64,000 nt of DNA from Nitrospirota bacterium (GCA_040755395.1 JBFMAX010000016.1:1-64000), one strand, 5' to 3'. Positions 1 through 9,264 are shown, counted from the stretch's first letter. A program made the numbers and translations. The notes: generated by a model from the letters alone, not told the origin.

Positions 1-188
1 CACCCGTTGCGATGAAAGAGCAACGGGTACCCGGGAGTCGCGTTGCGAGACGGGCAAGCGCAGCCATGAAGGAGGGAAGCATACTTGAAACAGTATGTTG
101 ACCGACTGAATGGCGAGCACGCCCGCCGCTAGGCTTGTCGGAGCAGCGAATCCGCGATTGCAGCAGAAGCGTTCGTGAATAATGCGGG
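1..188. repeat. Dispersed structured repeat, copy 1 (cut by window edge)
   Basis: This stretch matches 55807-56040. It begins with a 9-bp-arm hairpin (2-10 paired with 20-28, loop 11-19). It holds a perfect 6-bp stem CATACT/AGTATG (80-85 and 92-97) and ends with GTGAATAATGCGGG, the counterpart of the inverted end of copy 2. A block of about 46 nt (80-125) differs from copy 2 at a single position. It carries no convincing ORF. It may be a MITE-like non-autonomous element or a structured RNA; the left end lies outside the window. Confidence 0.75.
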
Positions 189-340
189 CTAGCCCCAAGT
201 CTCTAGCCTCGTGCCTATTTTCAGACAGTCCCTATGAGCGATAGCTCACCCACGCATAATGAAAATCCTCACCTCCCCGGCCCTCCCCCTCAAGGGGGGA
301 GGGGAGGGAGGGGGTGGCATTTTCAACGCAGGAGACAACC
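189..340. other. Intergenic leader of efflux operon with C/G-rich hairpin
   Basis: There is no gene here. At about 283-306 a run CCCTCCCCC, loop TCAA, GGGGGGAGGG forms a very stable hairpin just ahead of the first efflux gene. No T-run follows it, so it is more likely a REP-like or leader structure than a simple terminator. Confidence 0.5.
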
Positions 341-646
341 ATGCAGATGCTGTTGGTCATCTTTCGACAATCGCTTGATGAAGACATTCGGCGGCTGTTA
401 AAAGACCTGGACATCAAAGCGTTTACGGAAGCGCCCAAAGTCTTCGGCATCGGCGAAGCGGGCGAGGCGTTCGGGTCCTTGACGTGGCCGGGTCATAATT
501 CCATGATTCTAGCTGCCATGGAGGATCAGCAAGCCGAGCGGGTCATCGGACGGTTACAGGCTTTTCGCGACCACCTGATGCAGCAGCAAGGCGACACCAA
601 AATCCCCTTACGCGTGTTCGTCATGCCCTGCCGACAAGTCGTATGA
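341..646 (+). CDS. Small PG0541-like transporter-associated protein
   Basis: This 101-residue cytoplasmic protein sits directly ahead of an RND permease gene. Its size and alpha/beta look (MQMLLVIFRQ at the start, a central glycine-rich GEAGEAFG stretch) resemble the PG0541-like family, PII-fold proteins found beside RND transporters. That assignment is from memory of the family. I start it at the ATG at 341 because GGAG lies 8 nt upstream; an upstream in-frame ATG at 314 has no ribosome-binding site. The 35-nt spacing to the permease suggests one transcript. Its role, perhaps sensing or modulating the pump, is inferred. Confidence 0.6.
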   Translation: MQMLLVIFRQSLDEDIRRLLKDLDIKAFTEAPKVFGIGEAGEAFGSLTWPGHNSMILAAMEDQQAERVIGRLQAFRDHLMQQQGDTKIPLRVFVMPCRQVV

Positions 647-681
647 CGGCCGTGCAAGCCGAGCCGACAGGCATGTGAACC

Positions 682-3600
682 ATGATCAGCGCGTCTTTAC
701 GAAATCCCTACGCGGTGGTGGCGATCAGTCTGATCGTCGTGATCCTGGGCGTGGTGTCCTACCAGAACATGGTGGTGGACATCTTTCCCGAGATCAACCT
801 GCCCGTGGTGGCCGTCGCCACGTTCTATAAAGGCATGGGGCCCTCCGAGATCGAGGGCGCCATCACGCTGCGCTTGGAGCAGCTCTATCTGCAAGCCTCC
901 TACGTCGAGCACATCGAGTCCCGCTCCCTGCCCGGCGTCAGCCTGATCAAGGTCTACTTCCATCCCTCCTACGACGTCAACGCCGGCATGGCCGAGATCA
1001 CCAGCCTCACCTACTCGGCCCTGCGCTATCTGCCGCAGGGCGTCTTCCCGCCCATCATCATCAAGTTCGGCGCCGCCAGTCTCCCTATCGGCACCCTCAC
1101 CGTGAGCAGCGAGACCCTGGGCGAGAAAGAAGTCCGCGATTTGGCCTACTACGGCGTGCGGCCGCAACTGGCCAACGTCCCCGGGGTCTTTGTCGCCCCC
1201 AGCTTCGGCGGCACGGTCCGTCAGATCACCGTGTTTCTGGACCGCGAGCGCATGCTGGCCCGGGGGCTGTCCACCCGGGACGTCGTCAATGCCGTCAACG
1301 CCCAAAGCCTCCTGCTCCCCGCCGGCAATGTGAAGATCGGTGAATTCGACTACAACGTCTACACCAACAGCCTGATCCAGTTCGTCGAGCAGATGAACGA
1401 GATTCCGGTCAAGGTGGTCAACGGGGTGCCGATCCTGCTCAAGGATGTGGGCCGGGCGGCCGACTCCACAATGATCCAGGGCAACGTGGTGCGGATCAAC
1501 GGCCGGCGGGCAGTGTATCTGCCAATTATGAAGCAGGCGGGAGCGAACACGATCCAGGTGATCGACGGGATCAAGGCTACGTTGCCAAAACTGTTGGGGC
1601 TGCCGAAGGACCTGGTGGTCAAGCTGATCTTCGATCAATCTCTGTACATCCGGCAGGCCATCCAGACACTGGAGCACGAGGGCCTGTTGGGCGGCGGGCT
1701 CGCCTGCCTCATGGTCCTCATCTTCCTCGGCAGCCTGCGGTACACGCTGATCATCGCGTTGGCAATCCCGATTTCGATCCTGGCCGCGTTTGTCTTGCTC
1801 TATTTCACCGGCCACACCGTGAACGTGATGACCCTCGGTGGCCTGGCGTTGGTGATCGGCACACTTCTGGACAATAACATCGTCGTGCTAGAAAACGTAC
1901 ATCGCCATCTCGGCATGGGCAAACTCCCCCGCCAGGCCGCCGGCGACGGCGTAGGCGAAGTGGCGCTGCCAATGCTGGTCGCGACGATCAGCATTCTGAT
2001 CGTCTATCTGCCGATTGTCTTTTTTACCGGCATTATCAAGTTCCTGTTCGTGCCCTTGGCCCTTGCCGTCGCCTACGCCATGGTCGCCTCTTACTTCGCC
2101 TCCATGACGGTTGCGCCCGTAGCGATGGCAGCCTTGATCAAGCACGAGCACCAAGGCCCAGGGGCGGCCGAAGGCTCGCACGAGCGGTTGTTCGACCGGT
2201 TGTTCAATCGGCTTATCGCCGCGTACGTGGTGGTCCTGCGGTGGTGCCTGGGGCACAAGGCACTGGTGGTGGGCGGCGTGACCGCTATTTTTATCGGCTC
2301 CCTGCTCCTGGCCCCCCGCCTCGCCACGGAATTCTTCCCCAAGGTGGATGCTGGCCAGTTTATTCTCCACGTCGCCGCCCCCGAGGGCACCCGCGTCGAA
2401 GCCACCGAGGCCCTTGTCGGCCAACTCGAAGACGTCCTCCGCCAGGAGATCCCCGCTAGTGATCTCGACCAGATCGTCGCCAACATCGGCCTGCCCCACG
2501 GCTGGATGGTCCTCTTCACCCCGGTCAATGGGCCCCACCAGGCCTTCCTCCTCGTCAGCCTCACCCGTCAGCACACCGTGCGCACCGATGCCCTTATCAG
2601 CCGTCTCCGTACCCGGCTGGCCCGGGAGTTTCCCGGCCTCAAGTTCTCCTTCCAGACCGGCGGCATCGTCAGCGATGTGATCAACTTCGGCCTTCCCGCC
2701 CCCATCGATATCAAGATTAGCGGCCCCCAGCTCAGCCAGGTGGCCGAGGCCGCCGCCCGCATCCGCGACGTGGCAGCGCAGGTGCCGGGCACCGCCGACG
2801 TACAGGTGCGGCAGGGGATGCACTACCCAGAATTGCATCTGGCTGTGGACCGCGCCAAGGCCGCCTACTTAGGGCTCAACGAACGGCAGGTGGTGATGGA
2901 CCTGGTGACCGGCCTCAGCTCTAACATGACCCTCAACCCGGGGTACTGGATCGACCCGAAATCCAACAACGCCTACTTCGTGGTTGCCCAGTACCCGGAG
3001 CAGACCTTGATCCACTTCGAGGACTTTCTCAACACCCCCCTTGTCGGCTTCCATGTGGACCAACCCGCGGCCGTCAGCGCTGTGACGCCCTCGGAACGCG
3101 GCTCGGCCCTGGCGATGCAACAGACTCCCTTCCCTCAACGTCCTTCGCTACCCCAGGCAGGCGCCGAGAAAACTGCGCCTGTCCTCTTACGCGACCTCGC
3201 CCAGGTCAGCCGGAAAACGGGGCCTGAGACCGTGGACCACTACAATCTGCAGCGGACCATGGATGTGCTCATGAGCGTGCTCGGCAATGACCTCGGACGG
3301 GTTGCCAGTCAAGTCGAGGCGGCCCTCGCTGGGGTGGAGTTGCCGAAAGACGTTTCTGTGAAGTTCAAAGGCGAAGTGGATGGAATGCGGGCGGCATTGA
3401 AAGGCTTCGCCGGAGTCCTCCCGTTGGCTGTCCTGTTGATTTATTTGGTGATGGTCGGGCTCTTCCGATCGTATTTGGATCCCTTGATTATTCTCTTTTC
3501 GGTCCCGCTCGGCTTCATCGGCGTCATCTGGATGCTGCTGCTGACAAACACCTCAGTGAACGTCGAATCGCTCATCGGGACGCTGATGATGATCGGGATC

Positions 3601-3924
3601 GTCGTCGCCAACGGTGTCCTGCTCGTGGACTTTGCGAACCGCCGATTGCGCGAGGGTGCTCCTTTGGAAGACGCCGTCGTGGCGGCCGGTCGGCTGCGCA
3701 TCCGTCCGATCCTGATGACGTCGCTGGCAACCATTCTCGGTCTTGCGCCGATGGCGCTGGGCCTCGGCGAGGGCAGCGAGGCCAACATGCCTCTGGCGCG
3801 GGCCGTCATCGGCGGGCTGCTGGTGTCGACGTTCATGACGCTGCTGTTCATTCCTGTGCTGCATGCGATCGCCCGCCAGCGCTTGATGGACAAGAAGGTT
3901 GCATCGCGGGGCGCTTCCACGTAA
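682..3924 (+). CDS. RND efflux transporter permease (AcrB/HAE1-like)
   Basis: This 1080-residue inner-membrane pump has RND architecture: TM1 near residues 10-27, a large periplasmic loop, a TM block at about 335-480, a second loop, and a C-terminal TM block from about 910. It would export substrates through the adaptor and TolC protein encoded next. In AcrB the proton relay uses Asp407-Asp408 and Lys940. Here the matching TM4 motif reads LLDNN (D397, N398) and the TM10 motif reads VVANG (A976), so two of three relay residues appear changed. The substrate cannot be told from sequence. Order in the operon is permease, adaptor, outer-membrane channel. Confidence 0.93.
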   Translation: MISASLRNPYAVVAISLIVVILGVVSYQNMVVDIFPEINLPVVAVATFYKGMGPSEIEGAITLRLEQLYLQASYVEHIESRSLPGVSLIKVYFHPSYDVNAGMAEITSLTYSALRYLPQGVFPPIIIKFGAASLPIGTLTVSSETLGEKEVRDLAYYGVRPQLANVPGVFVAPSFGGTVRQITVFLDRERMLARGLSTRDVVNAVNAQSLLLPAGNVKIGEFDYNVYTNSLIQFVEQMNEIPVKVVNGVPILLKDVGRAADSTMIQGNVVRINGRRAVYLPIMKQAGANTIQVIDGIKATLPKLLGLPKDLVVKLIFDQSLYIRQAIQTLEHEGLLGGGLACLMVLIFLGSLRYTLIIALAIPISILAAFVLLYFTGHTVNVMTLGGLALVIGTLLDNNIVVLENVHRHLGMGKLPRQAAGDGVGEVALPMLVATISILIVYLPIVFFTGIIKFLFVPLALAVAYAMVASYFASMTVAPVAMAALIKHEHQGPGAAEGSHERLFDRLFNRLIAAYVVVLRWCLGHKALVVGGVTAIFIGSLLLAPRLATEFFPKVDAGQFILHVAAPEGTRVEATEALVGQLEDVLRQEIPASDLDQIVANIGLPHGWMVLFTPVNGPHQAFLLVSLTRQHTVRTDALISRLRTRLAREFPGLKFSFQTGGIVSDVINFGLPAPIDIKISGPQLSQVAEAAARIRDVAAQVPGTADVQVRQGMHYPELHLAVDRAKAAYLGLNERQVVMDLVTGLSSNMTLNPGYWIDPKSNNAYFVVAQYPEQTLIHFEDFLNTPLVGFHVDQPAAVSAVTPSERGSALAMQQTPFPQRPSLPQAGAEKTAPVLLRDLAQVSRKTGPETVDHYNLQRTMDVLMSVLGNDLGRVASQVEAALAGVELPKDVSVKFKGEVDGMRAALKGFAGVLPLAVLLIYLVMVGLFRSYLDPLIILFSVPLGFIGVIWMLLLTNTSVNVESLIGTLMMIGIVVANGVLLVDFANRRLREGAPLEDAVVAAGRLRIRPILMTSLATILGLAPMALGLGEGSEANMPLARAVIGGLLVSTFMTLLFIPVLHAIARQRLMDKKVASRGAST

Positions 3925-3954
3925 AAAGAAGTCAGGCATTCCTGACACCGGGAA

Positions 3955-5160
3955 ATGATGCCGTCTCGGCTCAATATCAAATTCCTCCTCTGGGTGGGCG
4001 TCGGTCTAGCGGCCATGCTCGTGTGGGTGCTTGTCTCGACCAAGGACCACACGTTCACAGCTACATCCGCGACCCAGCCGGCTTCGCCACCGGATTCCCC
4101 GGGATCGGCCTTGACCGGAGAGGGGGGCAAATCGGTCCAGAGCGAAGGATTCGCCGTTCCCGTTCAGGTACTAAAACCGCAACGGCGCGACCTCGCATAC
4201 ACGCTGACGCTCCCGGCCAACGTCTCGCCCTGGTACCAGGCGACCCTGTACGCCAAGGTGCCGGGGTACTTGAAATGGATGGGGTTCGACAAGGGCGACC
4301 AGGTTAGGAAAGGCCAACTGTTGGCGGTGATCGACGCGCCCGAAGTCGAGGAACAATACCGTCAAGCCCAGGCCGACTACAAAATCAAGAAGGTCACCTA
4401 CCAGCGTCTCGCCAACGTATGGAAAGAAAATCCCGACGTCATCGCCAAGCAGGACGTGGACGTGGCGGAAGCGTCGGCCGAAGCGGCCAAGCATGTCATG
4501 GACAACCGCCGCACCCTGCTCGGCTACACGAAGGTGTACGCCCCGTTTTCCGGGGTCATCACGGCCCGTTTCGCGGATCCCGGATCCATGATCCAGTCCG
4601 CCGCTGGCTCGGCGACCCAAGCCGTTCCGCTCTATACCATCATGGACCTGGATATCGTCCGGGTGTACGCCAGCGTCCCGCAGGAAGCCGCGTTGCTGGC
4701 CAAGCCGGGTATTAAGGTCGTCCTGACGTCCCGGGAGCTCGCCGCCCAGGACATCACCGGCACCATCACGCGAACTACCGAAGCATTGGATCCCGCAACC
4801 CGCACGCTGTTGGTCGAAATCGACGTCCCCAACAAGGACCGCCGCCTTCAGCCCGGCATGTTCGTCAACGCCACATTCTATTTACGCGAGCATCCGAACG
4901 CCCTTGTCATTCCCCCCTCCGCAATCGCTTCGGGCGGACCCGAGAAGACGAAATCAGTCTTCGTCGTCCGGCAGGGGAAGGCGTACCGGGTGCCGATCAA
5001 AACCGACATCGATGACGGCGTCTGGGTCGAAGTCGTCGAAGGCTTGACCGACGACGACGAGGTCGTCATCGTGGGAAAAACGGGGCTGACCGACGGGAAA
5101 TCCGTCATCGCGTCCCGGTACAACCTGCCGAGCGGAAAACCGTCCAGCCAGAAATATTGA
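3955..5160 (+). CDS. RND efflux periplasmic adaptor subunit (HlyD/AcrA-like)
   Basis: This 401-residue membrane fusion protein links the RND permease to the TolC-type channel. It has an N-terminal membrane anchor (about residues 8-26), then a barrel-sandwich/lipoyl-like half (residues 75-110, with YAKVPGYLKWMG and KGQLLAVIDAPE), a short alpha-helical hairpin (about 115-165), the returning lipoyl half (YTKVYAPFSGVIT) and beta-barrel plus membrane-proximal domains. It has no lipobox cysteine, so it is probably anchored by its N-terminal helix. It lies 30 nt after the permease and 30 nt before the channel gene, consistent with one operon. Confidence 0.92.
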   Translation: MMPSRLNIKFLLWVGVGLAAMLVWVLVSTKDHTFTATSATQPASPPDSPGSALTGEGGKSVQSEGFAVPVQVLKPQRRDLAYTLTLPANVSPWYQATLYAKVPGYLKWMGFDKGDQVRKGQLLAVIDAPEVEEQYRQAQADYKIKKVTYQRLANVWKENPDVIAKQDVDVAEASAEAAKHVMDNRRTLLGYTKVYAPFSGVITARFADPGSMIQSAAGSATQAVPLYTIMDLDIVRVYASVPQEAALLAKPGIKVVLTSRELAAQDITGTITRTTEALDPATRTLLVEIDVPNKDRRLQPGMFVNATFYLREHPNALVIPPSAIASGGPEKTKSVFVVRQGKAYRVPIKTDIDDGVWVEVVEGLTDDDEVVIVGKTGLTDGKSVIASRYNLPSGKPSSQKY

Positions 5161-5190
5161 ACGCCGACTCAGCGCGAAAGGAGATGTCCG

Positions 5191-6597
5191 ATGCGATACC
5201 GTGTTCGGCCCATGTCGTGCGCGCTCGTTCTTCTCATCGCGCCCGCCGTTTGGTGGGCGCCGTTCCCGGCCTCCGCCGAGACGGAACGGGTCCCGCTCAG
5301 GACCGACAAGAGCGGTCAGGTTCAGGGGCAGTTCTTGGGCCTCAAACAGGCGGTGGAATTGGCGCTCGAGAAGCACCCGCTGCTCCAAGTCGCCAACGCC
5401 AACCGCAAGGCGGCGGAGGCGCGGACGGAGCAGACGCGGTCCCTGTACTACCCGCAGATCTATGCGGACTTCGCGACGGCGGCCGGCGCCGGCGGGATCA
5501 ACCCGCGGTTCGTCACGCCGGCCGGTTCGATGCTGCGCCAGAATCTCAGCCAGTACACGGGCGGGGTCATCGCGAACCAGCGACTGTACGATTTCGGGTT
5601 CACCCGCGACCTGGTCGAATCGTCGGATCTCGCCGCGCGCGCGTTCGAGCAGGATGTCAACGCGCAACGGGCCTTGGTGATCGTGAGCGTCCAGCGGGCG
5701 TACCTGAACAGTCTGAAGCAACGCCGGCTGGTGGAGATTGCGGAGGATACCGTGCGCGAGCGCGGCGTCATCCGCTCCCAGGTCGAGACGCTGTACCGCC
5801 AGCAGCTCAAATCCAAGCTCGACCTGAATCTCGTGCAGGTGGAATTGACGAACGCCGAAGCGGCCCTCGTGCGCGCCAGGAACAACCTCAAGGCCAGCTT
5901 CGCCGAGTTGAACCGTGCGATGGGGATCACCGGTCCGGAAGATTACGTGCTGGAGGACGTCTCCATCGAAGTCATCCGGCAGCAACCGCTCGAGACGTTG
6001 ATCGCGAACAGTCTCTCCCATCCCGAACTCAAGCGCGCGCAGGAGCAGGCCCGTTCGGCCGAAGCCAAGCTCCGCGCTACGCGAAAACAGTATCTGCCGA
6101 CCGTCAACGCCGTCGCGAGCGCCGGAGATTTCCAAACCTTCGACACGGACCGCGGCGAACGAACCGGGGGCTGGTGGGCGGCCAGCGCCGTGGTGTCTTT
6201 TCCGCTCTTCACGGGCTTTCTCATCGAAAACCAGGTGCGGGAGGCGAGCGCCCAGCAAGCGGCGGCGTACGCGGCGGCGTCCAACATCGAACAGGCGCTG
6301 ACCCAGCAGGTGACGAACGCCTATCTGGACACCGTCACCTTCGCGCAGCAAATCAAGTTGGCGGAAGAACAGGTGAAGACCGCCCAGGAAGCGCTGCAGT
6401 TGGCGCGCCAACGGTACAAGCTGGGGCTGGGAAGCATCGTGGAAGTGACGCAATCCGAGGTCGCGTTGACAGGGGCGCAAACCAGGCTGGCCGAAGCGCA
6501 GTACGACTACAAGATTGCGGAAGTGACCTTGGCGTATGCCGCGGGCGCCCTCTCGATACCAGACACGCTGTCCTCACCGCCCGGCATGACTCCATGA
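5191..6597 (+). CDS. TolC-family outer membrane efflux protein
   Basis: This 468-residue protein has a Sec signal peptide (hydrophobic residues about 5-28, cleavage near ASAE) and the two-fold repeated coiled-coil/beta architecture of outer membrane efflux proteins. Visible hallmarks are LKQAVELALEKHP near residue 50, repeated helices rich in Ala, Gln and Glu, and YKLGLGSIVEVTQSE near residue 410, a typical TolC-family motif. The start has a good ribosome-binding site (AAAGGAG, 8 nt upstream). It completes the tripartite pump begun at 682. Confidence 0.93.
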   Translation: MRYRVRPMSCALVLLIAPAVWWAPFPASAETERVPLRTDKSGQVQGQFLGLKQAVELALEKHPLLQVANANRKAAEARTEQTRSLYYPQIYADFATAAGAGGINPRFVTPAGSMLRQNLSQYTGGVIANQRLYDFGFTRDLVESSDLAARAFEQDVNAQRALVIVSVQRAYLNSLKQRRLVEIAEDTVRERGVIRSQVETLYRQQLKSKLDLNLVQVELTNAEAALVRARNNLKASFAELNRAMGITGPEDYVLEDVSIEVIRQQPLETLIANSLSHPELKRAQEQARSAEAKLRATRKQYLPTVNAVASAGDFQTFDTDRGERTGGWWAASAVVSFPLFTGFLIENQVREASAQQAAAYAAASNIEQALTQQVTNAYLDTVTFAQQIKLAEEQVKTAQEALQLARQRYKLGLGSIVEVTQSEVALTGAQTRLAEAQYDYKIAEVTLAYAAGALSIPDTLSSPPGMTP

Positions 6598-6639
6598 CAC
6601 ACCGGCAAGGAAGAAAAGCGTCCGCGGGCGCATCGGGCG

Positions 6640-7629
6640 TTAAGGCGATCCGCTGGGCTTCAGCAAGGTGTTCTCCCGTTCATGCTGGCGTTTGATCTTG
6701 TCGGCGCGGGCCGCCAAACTGATGGCTTCGGCCTTTCGATCGGTTTTCTGCAGCAGAATCGAATAGTTCTTGAGAATCATGACGATCTCGGGATGTTCCG
6801 CGCCCAAGGCTTTTTCGACGATCGCCAGGGCCCGCTTGTACAGCGGTTCGGCCTCCTTGAACCTCCCTTGATTGCTGTAGAGGGACGCCAGATTATTGAG
6901 ACTTTGGGCGACATCCGGGTGTTCTTGCCCCAGGGTCTTCTCGCGGATACCGAGGGAACGTCGATACAGTTGCTCGGCTTCCTTGTATTTGCCCTGATTG
7001 TTGTACACCAACGCCAAGTTGTTGAGCGTGGTGGCCACGCTGGGGTGTTCGGAGCCCAGGCCCTTTTCCTTGATGGCCAGCGCGCGACGAAACAGCGGCT
7101 CGGCTTTGTCGTACTTCCCCTGGTTGTTGTACAGCAGCGCGAGGTTGTTCAGCACCAACGCCACATCCTGATCCTCGGGCCCGAGCAGCTTCTCCCTGAT
7201 GGCCAGCGCGCGGGTGTAGAGCGGTTCGGCTTCAGCGTACTTTCCCTGCACCGCGTAGAGAAGCGCAAGGTTGTTGAGACTTTGCGCGACCGCCAGCGAC
7301 TCCAGACCTTCGACTTTTTCCCGTATCCGCATGGAACGCAAGTACAGGGTTTCCGCCTGGGCATATTTCCCTTGCACGCGATAGGTCTCGGCAAGATTGT
7401 TCAGCGTGGTGGCGATGCGGGGATTTTGCGGCCCGAATTGTTCGGCGACCTTCAGCGCTTCCGCGAACATCTTCTCGGCTTCGCCGTACCGGCCTTCTCC
7501 GTAGGCCTTGGTTCCGGCGTTGATATAGGTCTCCCACAGCGTGTCCTGACCCCATGACTCGACTCCGCCGCCTACAACGAGACACATGCAGGCGATGATC
7601 ACCCGCGCGATCCATTTGTCTCTGCCCAT
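6640..7629 (-). CDS. Secreted tetratricopeptide-repeat protein
   Basis: This 329-residue protein has an N-terminal signal sequence (about residues 7-27) and then six or so 42-residue kinesin-light-chain-type TPRs spanning roughly residues 30-300. Each repeat carries a variant of GKYxEAEPLYxRALAIREKxLG. Such repeats form a superhelical protein-binding scaffold; the partner is unknown. The 126-bp DNA repeats are near-identical enough to suggest recent internal duplication. The reading direction is convergent with the efflux operon. A GATTCCGA/TCGGAATC inverted repeat lies upstream. Confidence 0.9.
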   Translation of the reverse strand: MGRDKWIARVIIACMCLVVGGGVESWGQDTLWETYINAGTKAYGEGRYGEAEKMFAEALKVAEQFGPQNPRIATTLNNLAETYRVQGKYAQAETLYLRSMRIREKVEGLESLAVAQSLNNLALLYAVQGKYAEAEPLYTRALAIREKLLGPEDQDVALVLNNLALLYNNQGKYDKAEPLFRRALAIKEKGLGSEHPSVATTLNNLALVYNNQGKYKEAEQLYRRSLGIREKTLGQEHPDVAQSLNNLASLYSNQGRFKEAEPLYKRALAIVEKALGAEHPEIVMILKNYSILLQKTDRKAEAISLAARADKIKRQHERENTLLKPSGSP

Positions 7630-7673
7630 TCCCAGGCTCCTTTCCTCGGAGATCGTTCCGCTTAGCCGCGTGC

Positions 7674-7704
7674 GATTCCGACTGTCCCATTCCCGTTCGG
7701 AATC
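7674..7704. promoter_or_regulatory. Inverted repeat upstream of the TPR gene
   Basis: GATTCCGA (7674-7681) and TCGGAATC (7697-7704) are perfect 8-bp inverted arms with a 15-nt centre, 45 nt upstream of the TPR gene start. This could be a 5' UTR hairpin or an operator. The function is inferred. Confidence 0.35.
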
Positions 7705-7870
7705 TCGCGTCGGTCCGTTGACTCCACTCTAGTCTAACAATCCCGCCGCGCATGCGCCATGCGCAGGCGAGACGCCGGTTCACCGGACGCTCATCATGAG
7801 GAGAGCACGCCGAGCTGTAGGCGGACGGCCGGAGAAGTGACATGGAACCGAGGCAGGCCGCCCCGGTCGT

Positions 7871-8608
7871 TCATCGGCGAGCGACCGGATCGCCTGCCGC
7901 GGCACCTGGAAAGACCCGTGAGAGATCGATAACCAGTTCGTCTTTTTCATTGGCCAGCAGACGATCCCAGATGCTGCTCTTCTGATGCAAGACGGCCGCG
8001 TCCTGTTCGAAGAACAGGTCGAATCCCTTGGCCGCAGTCGGGCTCATCGGATAACGACGGTCGTAGATCATACCGTAGGCGGGAATGCCGTAGACGATCC
8101 GCCAGTTTCCCAAAATGAAATGCAATTCGGTCCCTCGCACGTACAGACCGCCGGTCGTAATCACCCGCTTAATGGAGGTTTGAGGATAGCTCAAGTAAAA
8201 GGTGACCCGCTCGTTAGGTTTCGCCTGAGCGAGCGCCTCCGATAAACGGGGCGCCAACAGCGCGATTTCCTCCTCGCTGAACGCCGGTACGCGAGGAGCG
8301 TCGCCTTGGATCATCCGCTGCAGGGCGACGCGGTGCTCCTGAACCTTGAGTTGCCTGAGCACGGACGCCATCTCTTCGACGGAGATCGAAGCGGGATGAC
8401 TATGGGCGCTGGGAGGCCACTCGGGCAACACGGTTGAATCGATTTCCAGGCGAACAAAATTGGTCGGGTCTTCGTACACGGTGCGCGAAGAAACCTGGGG
8501 GATGGCGCACGCGGCGAGCAGGGCGCACAGAAGCGCGCCTCGTGAAACATGAAACGTGAAACGTGAAACGATCGTTCTGAAGATCCCTCTTTCGATCTCA
8601 CGCCTCAC
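7871..8608 (-). CDS. Predicted outer-membrane lipoprotein, unknown function
   Basis: The 245-residue product has a hydrophobic N-terminal segment ending in the lipobox LLAACA (Cys near residue 34), so it is probably lipidated after Sec export. The mature part matches no family I recognise; a conserved-looking stretch ERVTFYLSYPQTSIKR lies mid-protein. The only upstream start is a GTG at 8608 that sits inside a TCACGCC heptamer array, and the first ~25 codons are partly made of heptamer repeats (giving SRFTFHVSR). A shorter start using a non-ATG codon closer to the hydrophobic core is possible. Confidence 0.65.
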   Translation of the reverse strand: MRREIERGIFRTIVSRFTFHVSRGALLCALLAACAIPQVSSRTVYEDPTNFVRLEIDSTVLPEWPPSAHSHPASISVEEMASVLRQLKVQEHRVALQRMIQGDAPRVPAFSEEEIALLAPRLSEALAQAKPNERVTFYLSYPQTSIKRVITTGGLYVRGTELHFILGNWRIVYGIPAYGMIYDRRYPMSPTAAKGFDLFFEQDAAVLHQKSSIWDRLLANEKDELVIDLSRVFPGAAAGDPVARR

Positions 8609-8633
8609 GCCTCACGCCTCACGCCTCACGTCA
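8541..8633. repeat. Heptanucleotide arrays GTGAAAC and TCACGCC
   Basis: 8541-8571 is about four tandem copies of GTGAAAC; 8597-8633 is about five copies of TCACGCC. The two arrays read as degenerate inverted arms (five of seven positions pair) around a 25-nt centre. They cover the start codon and N-terminal codons of the neighbouring lipoprotein gene. Confidence 0.8.
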
Positions 8634-9140
8634 TTCGCTGACTGTGATCGTCATCTCCACCCGCTCGAGCGGATTATCCCGCCCGTCCCGTTTCATGTTG
8701 ACCACCCTGTCGACGACTTCCATTCCGCTCACGACCTCGCCGAACACCGTGTATTGCCAATCCAGGAAGGTGGCGTCTGCCACGCAGATGAAGAACTGCG
8801 ACCCGGCGCTGTCCGGATCGTTCGCCCTGGCCATCGACAGCGTCCCCCGTTTATGGGGTCGGCTGTTGAACTCGGCTTTGATCCGGTACCCGGGGCCGCC
8901 CATGCCGTGCGTGGACCGGTCGGGGTTCTTGCTGTTGGGATCGCCGCCCTGGATCATGAAGCCGGGAATCACCCGGTGAAACGTGGTGCCGTCGTAAAAC
9001 CCCTGTTTCGCCAGCTTGACGAAATTGTTCACGTGATTGGGCGCCACATCCGGAAAAAAGCGCAGGATGATCTCGCCGAGTGTCTGTCCCTTGGAAGTCA
9101 CCGTAACGGTCGCGCGCGTTCGGTCACTGATCTCATGCAT
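8631..9140 (-). CDS. Peptidyl-prolyl cis-trans isomerase, cyclophilin type
   Basis: This 169-residue single-domain cyclophilin is expected to catalyse prolyl cis-trans isomerisation. Canonical active-site stretches are present: FHRVIPGFMIQGGDP near residue 55 (catalytic Arg in FHRV) and AGSQFFIC near residue 112. It lacks a signal peptide, so it is a cytoplasmic PpiB-like form. The surface-loop sequence DPNSKNPDRSTHGMGGPGY is usual for bacterial PpiB relatives. It ends about 20 nt before the upstream edge of the lipoprotein gene on the same strand. Confidence 0.93.
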   Translation of the reverse strand: MHEISDRTRATVTVTSKGQTLGEIILRFFPDVAPNHVNNFVKLAKQGFYDGTTFHRVIPGFMIQGGDPNSKNPDRSTHGMGGPGYRIKAEFNSRPHKRGTLSMARANDPDSAGSQFFICVADATFLDWQYTVFGEVVSGMEVVDRVVNMKRDGRDNPLERVEMTITVSE

Positions 9141-9215
9141 GGATGGTCCTTTCTAAAAAGCTTTCTGGCGCACGGCCGGCAGCGAACAGGTCTGACCTTG
9201 CAGACTTGGAGCGGT

Positions 9216-9248
9216 GGGCTGCTGGCTATTCGCTATCAGCTATTCGCG
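9216..9248. repeat. Degenerate 7-bp array (GCTATTC type)
   Basis: About five units with period 7 (GTGGGCT, GCTGGCT, ATTCGCT, ATCAGCT, ATTCGCG) lie in the gap between the cyclophilin and propeller genes. Confidence 0.6.
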
Positions 9249-9264
9249 GCCTTCAGAGCAGGCG

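Noticed and set aside
316-340. Possible sigma-54 promoter before the efflux operon
   Set aside because: GGCATTTTCAACGC has GG-N10-GC, but the -12 part lacks TTGC and transcription would begin at the start codon.
697-1815. Minus-strand ORF inside the RND permease gene
   Set aside because: It is antisense to a strong RND gene, with an unnatural Asp/His/Gln-rich composition and no motifs.
4954-6480. 508-codon minus-strand ORF across the adaptor and TolC genes
   Set aside because: It spans two well-supported plus-strand genes and has no signature; a shadow frame.
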